Positions 1-10,193 of a DNA stretch of 64,000 bases are shown here, in pieces. Positions within the stretch are counted from its first letter, which is position 1; every line of letters begins with the position of its first letter. The position numbers and the translations under genes were made by a program. Source of the stretch: Diphasiastrum complanatum (lineage: Eukaryota; Streptophyta; Lycopodiopsida; Lycopodiales; Lycopodiaceae); the NCBI GenBank assembly GCA_029204225.1, contig MU831828.1, positions 1 through 64,000 on the forward strand. The letters run 5' to 3'. The notes beneath the pieces were generated by a model. That model was given only the letters and a program-made list of their open reading frames with translations, was not told where the DNA came from and searched no databases.

Positions 1-793
1 TATAATTTCACGCAAAACAATCCTTGTATTCCACCAACAATGCACGTACTTTAGGCACTCCAATCCAATTTTTTGCTCACTGGGATCAAACTAGCTCTCG
101 CGGGTTCCTTCTATGTCCTTGTCTCACTGAGATAGAAGTTCAGACTTCTCTACGAGGGTTCTTGGCCACTAGAACTGAATTTTTTTTTGTGTCTACGACT
201 GGATTTTCTCGCCTTTTCTCACTGGGAACCTTCGCAAGAGCACTTAGACTGGGAACTAACTCTCACAAGTTTCTCTGTGCCCTGCTCTCATAGAGATGAA
301 AATTCAGATAACTCTGCGAGAGTTCTTATGAAGATTTTAATCTTTTTTATTTTTTAAAGGGGTTTTTTGAATTTTTTATGGGTTTTTTTTTTATTTTTCA
401 AAATATGCTTGGAACTAACTCTTGTAGGCTTCTATGCAGGTCTGGGAGAGTACCGTGGAGCTGCTGTCAATCATGCGAAGGTTGGTTCCCAATGGTTTTG
501 GAGAAAACAAAATTTGATGAGAATTTTGCCTCTTTTTCCCTCCAAAATGTAGATTTGAGTGTTTTTATGGGGTTTTTCAAGGTTTTTGGCTGGATGTCAA
601 GCCCTTAGAGGCTGTTTAGGGCCTCCTCTACCCTCTCACACCTCCTCCGCTAGCTGTGAACAGTCCAAGCGCATGAAAATATAGAAAACAAGCTAACTCT
701 ACCCAAAATTCACCTAAAAACACTCTAAAAAAGCAAAAACAACTAAAAAAACAATTAAACTAGTTAGTGAAAACCTATCCCTGGCAACGACGC
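1..793 (-). mobile_element. Leader remnant of an Athila/Tat-like gypsy element
   Basis: No convincing protein is visible. The right end reads, on the minus strand, as TGGCGTCGTTGCCAGGGA once the later insertion at 794-6741 is removed (bases 778-793 plus 6747-6748). This resembles the primer-binding site of plant Athila/Tat gypsy elements (consensus TGGCGCCGTTGCCGGGGA). The T-rich, A-poor minus-strand sequence that follows (about 690-777) is typical of their untranslated leaders. The matching LTR would begin near 6750 with TGTAGGATG. The call rests on this one motif plus composition. Confidence 0.5.
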
Positions 794-2929
794 TGTTGTA
801 AAGCTACCTTTACAAGCTTTACTGTTGCGCCGGCGCCTCAAAGGGCGCTGGGACTTGAGCGGTTTCCCCAACATGCGCTTAAGTCTAACATTCATTTATC
901 ATGCACTTACGTAAAAGCCAACTCGGAAACGTAACAAGCTTAACCATTCAGACTTAAGAAAACTGGAATCCCAACCAACCCGAAAGCCAACTCAGAATCC
1001 GTCCCCAAAAGGTAACCAAAGACAAAGACAAGCCACACATGAAACCCAAGGCATAGTGGTTGCCAAACTGACCAATTGGCATAGCGGCAAGCCCCATGTC
1101 GATGACAGGGACCCTTAGGCGCCAGCGACGCAAAAAGGTTGTAGTAAGGGTCCTTCCACTTGGACCAGTCCCGGAGGCGAAACCAAAATGGTAATCATCC
1201 TCAAGGATCAACTTTATTAGATTTGGAAGAGGTTACATTCATACATAGACTGACCGGTCTCGGGGCCACCAACACGTGCTGGGCATTATGCCTGGCTCGT
1301 GCTGGTAGAGGGTGCTAAGACCTGGCGACTGGATTCTTGGCGCTGGTTGAGCTGCCCAAGTTTCTGTCTGTCGGACTCCCCCTATAGTTCTGTTGTGATT
1401 CGGCGCACCCCCTCTGTTCTGAAACATAGTGCTTTCTGGTAAAGCACGCTTTTTGGGACTTAGTTTTTATTTTGCTGATTAAGCCTAGCAAGCCTGGCAG
1501 AATCAGTCTGGCTCCCAGACATGGGTCCCGGGAGCCGTTCTGGTGGCAGAATCAACTTGCTTCCTGACTAGGCCATGACTCGAGCTCCAGAGCTAGCTCA
1601 TGACTTGTGACTACTTGACTGGCTCACCACAGGTCGGAGGCTCAGTCCTTGACGTTCTAACTTGCTCTGGGACCTTAGGGAGCATCACCCCTTAGAGTCT
1701 TACAGGGCACGCTGGGTGCACCTGAGTCAGCTTTACAACATTTACTTCCGGCGCCATCGGCGCCAGCTATGTCCCCGGCGCCAGCAGCGCCCCTGCCACT
1801 CTCGGCGCCACTGTGACCAGAATCCAGCCAACGCCAAGTTCCTATGGCTGAAAATCTTTGATCGGTTCTAGCGAAGTCCAGAGAGCTCAGATCGATGTGC
1901 AATCACCTCACACGATCTAGGCATGATTAAAGGAAGTCTGGGGATCAATAAAATCTAGAGAGAGAAAATGACTTTCTAGAAAGAGAAAATTCTAGAGAGA
2001 GAAAAACGTGCTTTACCAGTTTGGGTAGAGTGCTTGTATGAGGGGGGTGCCGAATCACACCAATACTATAGGGGAGTGCGGGTTGCGACTCAGGGCGAGC
2101 TCCAACCAAGTCTCAGCCTCCCTTGCTGGAATGTTGTCATGGCTCTCGCCTTGGCATGCTAGCGCCCCGGAGACGGGTCGGTCACACACTTGAAATGTAA
2201 CCTTCTCAAATTTAACAATAAAGTGGGATTTTTCTCAAACTGACTCTGATTACCTTCTGGGTTTTAGTGTTCGGTAAAAGCGCCAGTTGTAAGGCCGCTT
2301 CCAAATTTTTAACTTGGCACATAGCTGAGGGTCGTATCCCGGGACGCCAGCGGTATGCCGTCGAGACCATTCGGTCCGTGGCGCCAGCGGTATGCTGTCG
2401 GGACCATTTGGTCCAGGAACTGGTTGTTTCCATATCTGTCGCGGCTTGTGGTTCTAAGTGTTCCTTGCATGAACGTGAATGGGTTAAGCTCTTGGGGAAC
2501 GGGCTCTAATCTGTCGGCTGAGTTGGATGGCTTGCTTGGGTGGATGTTACCTGTTTATGGCTGTCCAGTCTGGCGTGGCGCCTGGTTGGCTTCCAGCGCT
2601 CGTGACGAAGCTTTCAGTTGGTTAAGCCTGATGTAAGTCAGACCGCTTGCTTGGAATGGATGTTACTCGTTTGTAACGAAGCTTCGAGTTGGTTAAGTTT
2701 GATGTATGTTGGGCGGCTTGCTTGGAGGGAAGTCACCCATATCGGGACCCCCGATCTGGCATGGCACCAAGTTGGATCTCAATGTTGGTTTTCGGAACAT
2801 TATGTTGGTTAAGTCTGATCATTGTTGGCGAGTTGGCTACTTGTATGTCAAGTAGGTTTGGATGGCAAGAGTTGAAGGCTGGGAAGCTAAGTCGTGGTTC
2901 CCGGCTCCCTTTGGGATGCCTGCGCTACA
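794..2929 (+). repeat. 5' LTR-A of LARD copy 1, interrupted
   Basis: The LTR begins TGTTGTAAAGCTACC and ends GCGCTACA. It is split after base 822 by a 918-bp solo LTR-B and resumes at 1741; without the insert and the duplicated TTTAC it is about 1.21 kb. As in all LTR-A copies it carries a GGCGCC-rich block after the first 30 bases, a TTTCTAGAAA palindrome flanked by AGAGAGAAA runs, a TATA-like ACTATAGGGG near 2065 and an AATAAAG near 2218. Confidence 0.92.
823..1740 (-). repeat. Solo LTR-B (gypsy family B) in LTR-A
   Basis: A single LTR-B in reverse orientation runs from TGTTGCGCCGGCGCC to CAGCTTTACAACA. It is flanked by a perfect 5-bp target duplication TTTAC (818-822 and 1741-1745) and has no internal domain. 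This is the usual product of recombination between the two LTRs of a full element. It shows that a family B element once inserted in the first 30 bases of a LARD-A LTR. Confidence 0.93.
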
Positions 2930-3480
2930 TGTGGTATCAGAGCCGACTGGCCGGTCAGCTATGCGGATCTCACGGAAATGGCCACGGTTTGGGGTTCATC
3001 AAGACAACTGTTGTGCAAGGTGCTGCCCACAGTGTAAGCACGGGTGCATCCACGGTCAGGGTAGTCGGCAGAACGGGGGACTTGATGAGTCAAGGTGATG
3101 CCCTTGAGGTGTAAGCACGGTCAGTTCTCGCGGTTCGGGCCTGGCGCTGTCTGCACATAGGATGGATGAGGCAAAGTGCTGCCTAGGGAGGTGAAAGCAC
3201 GGTCTGTACCTTGTGGGGTGCGGGGCGACATATTCGAACTGTACGGGTTAACCATTGATACAGAGATGCTGCTCGAATTCGGGTGTAAAGCACGGGTGGT
3301 TAGCTGCCGTGCGGGATAGCTGCCGATCGTTTAGCTATAAGGGCTATCGACCAAAAAGTGGTGGGGCGTGACTGAGGCAATGTGCTGCTTAATGGTGAAA
3401 GCACGGATAGTTGGAGGGGTGTCCTATGTGGGCTGATTCCGTGATCGATTTGTATGGGCGCGGCCAGGCAAAGGTCCGTT
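2930..3480 (+). promoter_or_regulatory. Primer-binding site and hairpin-repeat leader of LARD copy 1
   Basis: The primer site TGGTATCAGAGCCGAC lies at 2932-2947, two bases after the LTR, and its first 12 bases are the standard plant tRNA-iMet site. Five irregularly spaced modules follow, each with GTGCTGCC (or a variant), a short spacer, then GGTGTAAGCAC or GGTGAAAGCAC: about 3019-3043, 3092-3120, 3175-3202, 3264-3294 and 3380-3406. GTGCT and AGCAC are complementary, so each can fold. The same leader occurs in gypsy B-1 and B-2. A role in packaging or dimerisation is inferred. Confidence 0.8.
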
Positions 3481-5458
3481 GGCAGGACCAACTCAAAGGG
3501 GGACCTTGTCTTTGTTACTTGTTAGTAAACCTGCCTGAGTGTCTTACTTGTACGTATTCGTGGTGAGTCTTAGTACTCATGCTTTGTCTGGTTTGCATGA
3601 TTGCTTGTGATACAAGGAGCTGATGGCTCGAGAAGGAACCTTTTCTTTTGAAGGCTGATACCATCAAACAAAGAGGACTACAGAATCTGTGGGGCGGATT
3701 TGCAGTTCAAGTACTCACACGTGAACGACAACGAAACGACTCAATGTTTGCAAAGGATGGATGGCTAGCCTGTTTCTTGGGTTAGTTTCATTTGCGACAA
3801 CGCCCACCAAATGCAAGCAGGAAGTCAAAAGTTGGAAAGGGCCATTTCAGGGGAGATCTTCTATGGAGCAGTTGGTCTTCATTTTGGGACGGCCACCTTC
3901 GGAACTGAAACTCACTGAGCATGGGCGATATCCAGAATCTTGCGGCGGATTTGCAGTTCAAGTACTCGCACGTGAACGACAACGAAATGACTCAATGTTT
4001 GCAAAGGATGGATGGCTAGCCTGTTTCTTGGGTTAGTTTCATTTGCGACAACGCTCACCAGACGCAAGTAGGAAGTCAAAAGTTGGAAAAGGCAATTTGA
4101 GGGGAGATCTTCTATAGCAGTTGGTCTTCATTTTGGGACGGCCACCTTCGGAACTGAAACTCACTGAGCATGGGTGATATCCAGTATCAGTTGGGTTTTT
4201 GCTCAAAGGGAAAAAGACTAGGATCCTCTTCAGAGATTGGCAACAAGTTGGATCGAGCCATAATCCTAGCAGATGGGAAGCAAAGTGTTGGAAAGGCTTT
4301 TTGTCCGAAGAACTCTACTCTAAGTCCGATCAGCTAATTTTTAAGTGGAGGGGAACTATCACACACACCTTTCTCTTGGGGCAAATTTTGAATGAAAGTT
4401 GATCAAAATGGGGGGCAAATTCAAGGTGACCTAGCCATACTCACACGAGGAGACTGCCGAACTTTGGACCTAATAAGTTGACAAGTTTTTGTTGTGGAAA
4501 GAAAAGTTTGTTATAGGCTTTCTCTGGACCAGCAATGATGAGGAAACATATGAGTACGCTGGCTTGTGTTACGTGTAAGGCAGCTGATCAATGAAGGAAC
4601 TGTGAAAGTTGAGTCTTGCATGAGAGACTTGGTATTTCGAACGGACGCTAAGGGACAGTTCGCGTTGAGATTGCATGTTTCTGATTCAAAGCGAGCTACT
4701 TGAAGCCAAGCTCGATGTACACTTCTTGTTTTGACTGTGAGGCAACTAAGCAGTGATGGAATTGTGAAAGTCAAGTTTTGGGCGACGGACATGGTGCTTC
4801 ACACAAACGCGAAGAGATAGTTCGGATGCGGATCAAACTGGTGCGACCCTTTGGCTTTCCACGAGGTCAATGGTTACATTTGGGCTGATTCAAAGAGCTA
4901 CTTCAAGCTAAGTGAGAGGTGCATTGTGGAGTACTCAATCTTTGCCTACCTTAAAGAGCCAAGATGGAAAAGTATCAAGATCAGGCTGAGACAAGGAGAG
5001 AAATCAAGGTGCAGAAGCAACAAGGCACGGAGCGGACCATAAAGTGGGCAATCAAACGATAGATCCTTCAGCTCAAGGAGCCTTGATACCTGTGCGGAAC
5101 TGAACAAATCTGGAGCTCAGGGAGCTCAACACAAAGTGCATCAAGGACAAATCAGGAGCTCAAAGGAGTTCCAAAGTCGAAAGTCAGAAGCGACAGGGGC
5201 GAACATTTCAAAGAAAGGCCTCTGTCACCAGTTAATAAGGTTCTCGGGTTTTACGAAAGCGATATCAAATCTACGCTTTTCCCAGACAAAGATATATTTT
5301 CAAGTTATGTAATTTTTCAGTACAAAGAGCTGAGCCTCCGACTTTTGGTGTGCCAGCTTCAATGTTAATAAATTGAGTGGCCAGTAAATTGAGTACTGTG
5401 CCAAGTAGCTTAAATGTATAGTTATTTTAATTGGGAGACACCTTTACTTTAATCTGAC
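3481..5458 (+). other. Non-coding core of LARD copy 1
   Basis: About 2 kb with no recognisable protein; the short open frames are disrupted in sister copies or lack ATG starts. A direct repeat of about 251 bp occurs twice in tandem (from about 3681 and about 3932); the copy at 14790-17976 has only one. Near the end, about 5328-5354, is a stretch CTGAGCCTCCGAC...GGTGTGCCAG that also occurs in the U3 part of LTR-B. Confidence 0.75.
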
Positions 5459-5497
5459 ATCTGATGAGGACATCAGATTTTATAAAGGTGGGGTGGA
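5459..5497 (+). promoter_or_regulatory. Conserved hairpin and polypurine tract of LARD copy 1
   Basis: The perfect inverted repeat ATCTGATG-AGGA-CATCAGAT (5459-5478) is followed by the purine tract AAAGGTGGGGTGGA (5484-5497), which abuts the 3' LTR. The tract would prime plus-strand DNA synthesis. The CTGATGAGGACATCAG core occurs at the same place in both gypsy B elements. Confidence 0.82.
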
Positions 5498-6741
5498 TGT
5501 TGTAAAGCTACCTTTACAAGCTTTACTTCCGGCGCCATCGGCGCAAGCTATGTCCCCGGCGCCAGCAGCGCCCCTGCTGCTCCCGGCGCCAACGGCGCCG
5601 GCACCTCTCCCGGCACCACTGTGACAAGAATCCAGCCGGCGCCAAGTTCCTATGGCTGAAAATCTTTGATCGATTCTAGCGAAGTCCAGAGAGCTCAGAT
5701 CGATGTGCAATCACCTCACATGATCTAGGCATGATTAAAGGAAGCCTGGGGATCAATAAAATCTAGAGAGAGAAAATGACTTTCTAGAAAGAGAAAATCC
5801 TAGAGAGAGATAAACGTGCTTTACCAGCTCGGGTAGAGTGCTTGGTATGAGGGGGGGTGCCGAATCACACCAATACTATAGGGGAGTGCGGGTTGCGACT
5901 CAGGGCGAGCTCCAACCAAGTCTCAGCCTCCCTTGCTGGAATGTTGTCATGGCTCTCGCCTTGGCATGCTAGCGCCCCGGAGACTAGGGTCGGTCACACA
6001 CTTGAAATGTAACCTTCTTAGATTTATCAATAAAGTGGGATTTTTCTCAAACTGACTCTGATTACCTTCTGGGTTTCAGTGTTCGGTAAAAGCGCCAGTT
6101 GTAAGGCCGCTTCCAAATTTTTTACTTGGCACATAGATGAGGGTCGTATCCCGGGACGCCAGCGGTATGTCGTCGGGACCATTCGGTCCGTGGCGCCAAC
6201 GGTATGCTGTCCGGACCATTTGGTCTAGGAACTGATTGTTTCCATATCTGTCGCGGCTTGTGGTTCTGAGTGTTCCTTGCATGAACGTGAATGGGTTAAG
6301 CTCTTGGAGAACGGGCTCTAACCTGTCGGCTGAGTTGGATGGCTTGCTTGGGTGGACGTTACCTGTTTATGGCTGTCCAGTCTGGCGTGGCGCCAGGTTG
6401 GCTTCCAGCGCTCGTGACGAAGCTTTCAGTTGGTTAAGTCTGATGTAAGTCAGACCGCTTGTTTGGAATGGATGTTACTCGTTTGTAACGAAGCTTCGAG
6501 TTGGTTAAGTTTGATGTATGTCGGGCGGCTTGCTTGGAGGGAAGTCACCCACATCAGGACCCCCGATCTGGCATGGCACCAGGTTGGATCTCAATGTTGG
6601 TTTTTGGAACTTCATGTTGGTTAAGTCTGATCGTTGTTGGCGAGTTGGCTGCTTGTATGTCAAGTGGGTTTGCATGGCAAGAGTTGAAGGCTGGGAAGCT
6701 AAGTCGTGGTTCCCGACTCCCTTTGGGATGCCTGCGCTACA
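5498..6741 (+). repeat. 3' LTR-A of LARD copy 1
   Basis: An uninterrupted 1244-bp LTR-A, useful as the reference copy. U3 starts with overlapping inverted repeats (TTGTAAAG/CTTTACAA and GTAAAGCT/AGCTTTAC). The GGCGCC block is about 5528-5645, the TATA-like ACTATAGGGG near 5875 and the AATAAAG near 6029. It ends GCGCTACA and is followed by target duplication GACGC. Confidence 0.93.
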
Positions 6742-6974
6742 GACGCCACTGTAGGATGTAAATTTTAGTCGGTGAGCAGCCCTTCCGCCTGTCAAAGAGG
6801 GTTAGAATACTTGGATAGGAGCCTAACTATGCTAAGATGCTACTTTTAGTTGATCTCTACTTTTTCCCTTAACTCTACTCACCTTTAACACTACCCCCAC
6901 TAACTCTACTCCACTAAACTAGCACTCAACATGATTTTGGGTGAAATGGGAAGAGAATAAGAGAAGAGATAGAG

Positions 6975-6980
<6 letters not shown>

Positions 6981-7030
<50 letters not shown>
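6981..7030. repeat. (AG)n microsatellite
   Basis: About 25 uninterrupted AG units, preceded by imperfect GA-rich sequence from about 6950. Confidence 0.97.
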
Positions 7031-7033
<3 letters not shown>

Positions 7034-7530
7034 TAGCTCAAATGCTCAAGATGCATGCTAATGGAAAAAACTTAACTAGTCAAAACAAGAACAAGGAAAT
7101 GGAATGCAAATGGAAAACACAACAATAGCATTAGCATGAGTGCTTAGCAAATGAGGATGTTTTGGCTCTCCAAAATGGTAGAGTCTCCTCCTTCTCATTA
7201 AGCATCCAAATATGGTACAAGAGGTGCCTTTTATCAATGGGGAAGGCGCTTGCCCCAGAATCCTATTGGCTACTTCTAAAAGTATAAGCTTTAATCTACA
7301 CCATTCATCTTGGATCCAATCTCATCCAAGGGTCCTAAAAAGTACATTAGAAATCACATGATGCATGCGAGTTTCAGTTTGGACCCAACTTTGAAAGTTT
7401 GAGACGAAGTTTATTAACTTGACATTGCAACCTCAAGTTTTATTTTAATAACAATAAAGCCCAAGTCTTTTATTCTATTTACAACTTGACTTGCGTGCTC
7501 ATTCAAGCTAGCATTGGAAATTGGGCGGGG

Positions 7531-7533
<3 letters not shown>

Positions 7534-7601
<68 letters not shown>
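7534..7601. repeat. (TC)n microsatellite
   Basis: About 34 uninterrupted TC units. It is the reverse complement of the (AG)n tract about 500 bp upstream. Confidence 0.97.
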
Positions 7602-7607
<6 letters not shown>

Positions 7608-9405
7608 CTTGGTTGGGTGGTTTTGCTCACTTGTACCTTTTGTGTGTGTTCTTGCAGAATTGATCCTTTGGAGTTTGTGACAGTGGTATTTTAGTGGGGC
7701 TTGCATAGGATCAAAATGAGGAGGTGATCGATCTCACTTCCAACTTTTTGTCGTTTTTGCTATGGTATTCATTTTCTTGCTACCATCACTTCCTAAGGGT
7801 GTTGCCGATCTCCAAATAAGGGTGTCACCCCTTTACTTATAGAATATTAACCCAATTACTTTCATTACATTTTAAATAGTCTTATGTGCCAGGTAAAAAT
7901 CTTGTGCTTTTTGTCATGCTGATATTGAAATGTTGGCACCTTATTTTTTTTATCACTCTTGAATTTAAGTCTTCCCAACTACTCAGTGAAATCATTTTCT
8001 TTAATAATAAGGATAAGTTGATGTTGTAGTTTTGCATAATTGATATAATTTGGCTGATTGGAAACAAGTGCCCAACACGTTCCTCAAGGGGGAGCAAGTT
8101 ATTCAAGTGAGCAGGCATTTTTCTTATATGAAAAACATTTTGATATGTAAGCTAGTTGTTATGAATATTATGGGCCTCCTTGCAATATGATTTAATATGA
8201 GTAAAGTCTAATTACAATGCATTTTGGGGATTTTTCCCTCTGAACTTGGGACTGTAAAAGCTCTACTAATGCAACTATGAGCTAATCTGTGAATATATGA
8301 ATAATAGAGCTGTTTTGATTCGGGTTGCAAAAGAAAAAATAGTTCCATTGAGGAAGACTTACTATTTTTGGCTTCCATCCATGAGGACGCAATACTTTGA
8401 AGGCATCAAAATTACAACGATGAAATTGAAGGCTTGTGTTGGACGACATGTAGTCTTGGATTGCAATATGCTCATCCCTCTAGGCCATGTTCCTACTTGG
8501 ATGAGAGTTGAAGGTTGCGCTTTAGCTTGGATAAACTTTGAAGGTTGCTCTTAAGATTATTTTTGTTTGGACAAAGTTTGAAGGTATCCTTGAAGTGGTT
8601 TATTATGCCTTTTGAAGCTTATATACAAGATCTTGTGCCCCTAATTGTAATAATTGTTAAAGTTGTTCGTAGTTTGCTAGTTATAATTAACTTACTACAA
8701 AAACAAAAATTAAGTGCTTTATTAAAAAATGTGCCAGGCACTTGGGTGAGGGCTTTATGGTTGTTAGGGTCTCTGTTCAAGGCTTGTGAAGCTTCATGTC
8801 TAGGGGCTATACTCAATGTGATAAGTAGCGATGCTTGTTTTATTTTGTTTTGACGTTTTTGTACTTGCCCAAATGATTATGGCAAAATGCCCTATTTGGG
8901 CTTGTTGCAGAGCAACTATGGGTTTAATTGCCTGCTAGGGCATATATGGACAATTCCCCACTTGACTAGGTCCAGGGCACTATGCCATATAATGCCATGA
9001 AAAAATGTAGTATTTTAAACCATAGAGGTGTTTACGTGTGAAGGAGTTCAGATTGGCGAGTTGCGTCTAGAGTGACTCTTTCTACGGAAACTCTTAGAAA
9101 TCAAAGTGACCTCTCTAAAAAGTTCTAAAAAGTGAGTGCGAGACATTTTGCACTTGGAATGGCCTCCAAATAGTGCTTCCAACTCATTTTGCACTTGGAA
9201 CTGCACTTGCACATTATGCAAGGGAAGTTCTAAGAGCTTCTAATTGACCTTATGCTTTGTTGCAAGACCCGGCAAAAACTTGCAAAATTCCAAAAATGAT
9301 TGTGGAAAAGTAAATATGAATTATTTTTTTGCACTTGCACATTACATAAGGGAAGGTCATAGGGCTTCGGGGCTTAGAGGTTGTTATGGACTAGGTAGTG
9401 GGCGT

Positions 9406-9480
9406 GAGCAGGCCCGCTACCGGCTGTAGCATGCAGCCTTCATGCACCGAGCTGCATGCTACACGGTAGCAGGCCTGCTC
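9406..9480. repeat. Foldback hairpin of about 75 bp
   Basis: The left arm 9406-9437 (GAGCAGGCCCGC...ATGCAGC) pairs with the right arm 9451-9480 (GCTGCATGC...GGCCTGCTC) with one mismatch and a two-base bulge around a 13-base loop. A second inverted repeat, GGTAGCAGGC...GCCTGCTACC, overlaps the right arm (about 9465-9492). It lies about 700 bp upstream of the methyltransferase start codon. It could be a small foldback transposon, an miRNA-like precursor or a cis-regulatory structure. Confidence 0.85.
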
Positions 9481-9769
9481 AAGCCTGCTACCTGTCGTAG
9501 TTGAAGTTTGGGCCCAAACGAATATGGTTTTAAACTTCTCTGATCTGATCCAGTGAAAAACTGCCACCTGTCCACTATGAGCCCAAATGACAATTACGGT
9601 ATGGGGCAACTCCCAAAGGGCCTAAAAGACTCACTACCAAACCCTTGGAAAATATAAGTCACACCTCCCTTTACTTGCACCAACCCCACTCTATGTAACA
9701 TAAGAAAAGGCCAGGGAGCTCGTGAGTGGGATTGGAATATTTATTAATTTGCAATAGCAATCAGCGGCG

Positions 9770-10193
9770 GATCATCGCCACGTGTCAATGAGTAGTTGGC
9801 GCCAGCTCTCCAACTACCCAAGCCCGCCAACAACATCTCTCTTTCCTGCGCATTCATCCAGAATCATGCCCCTCACCAGATACCGCAGGATGAGATACAC
9901 GTCAGCATCTGATGCGTGGCATAAATCTAACGGGGGAGAGTGGATCGCCCTCTCTCTCTTTCTCTCTCTCTTTCGCGTGTATGTGTGTAGATGTAGCCTC
10001 CACACTTTGTTGCCTCCATCAGGCATCTGCAAAGCTGTTGGCAAGAAAGTTCTGAGCAACGATCTCTTTTAGTCTCCTCTCTATCTCTCTCAATTCTGAT
10101 TTGAATGTGAATGTTTTTTCGGATTTGGACAATTCTTCTGAGCTGCTTGTTTAAAACACAGGAACATCCAATTAGTGCAAAGAAAGATAGGGA
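9770..10193 (+). promoter_or_regulatory. Probable promoter and 5' UTR of the methyltransferase gene
   Basis: A G-box/ABRE-type CACGTGTC lies at 9779-9786 and a second ACGT core (ACACGTCAG) near 9897. A pyrimidine patch of CTCTCTCT type at 9949-9976 resembles the Y patches near plant transcription starts. CATAAATC near 9921 is at best a weak TATA element. An ACACAG at about 10155-10160 could be a 3' splice site in the leader. No start site can be fixed from sequence alone. Confidence 0.4.

Larger units (their letters stand above)
794..6741 (+). mobile_element. LARD family A, copy 1 (complete, with nested solo LTR)
   Basis: This is a complete non-coding LTR retrotransposon. The two LTR-A copies (794-2929 and 5498-6741) are flanked by the 5-bp target duplication GACGC at 789-793 and 6742-6746. 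The internal region 2930-5497 starts with a tRNA-iMet-type primer site and ends in a purine tract. No gag or pol homology is visible on either strand, so it must depend on proteins made by another element. Its leader, primer site and pre-PPT hairpin match the gypsy B elements at 35427 and 56214, which are the likely protein source (inference). A solo LTR-B sits inside its 5' LTR. Confidence 0.93.
6747..9400. other. Non-coding host DNA, probable old LTR at left end
   Basis: The left end continues the Athila/Tat-like remnant, with an LTR probably starting at TGTAGGATG near 6750 and no right end that I can fix. The rest is A/T-rich with two long dinucleotide tracts and no supported gene. Open frames near 8297-8853 show no recognisable domain. 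A TTTGTGACAGTGGTATTTTAG stretch near 7672 looks like a decayed LTR end plus primer site but is not confirmed. Confidence 0.5.

Noticed and set aside
2932-2947. TGGTATCAGAGCC sites as tRNA gene fragments
   Set aside because: They sit two bases after LTR ends in every case and are primer-binding sites; no cloverleaf can be formed around them.
4851-5042. A 63-codon frame present in most LARD cores (starting AFHEVNGY) as a conserved small protein
   Set aside because: It has no ATG at its start, is altered in copy 4 by an indel, and its persistence is explained by the youth of the copies.
8297-8853. Two plus-strand open frames as genes
   Set aside because: No recognisable domain and A/T-rich, low-complexity composition; nothing beyond length supports them.
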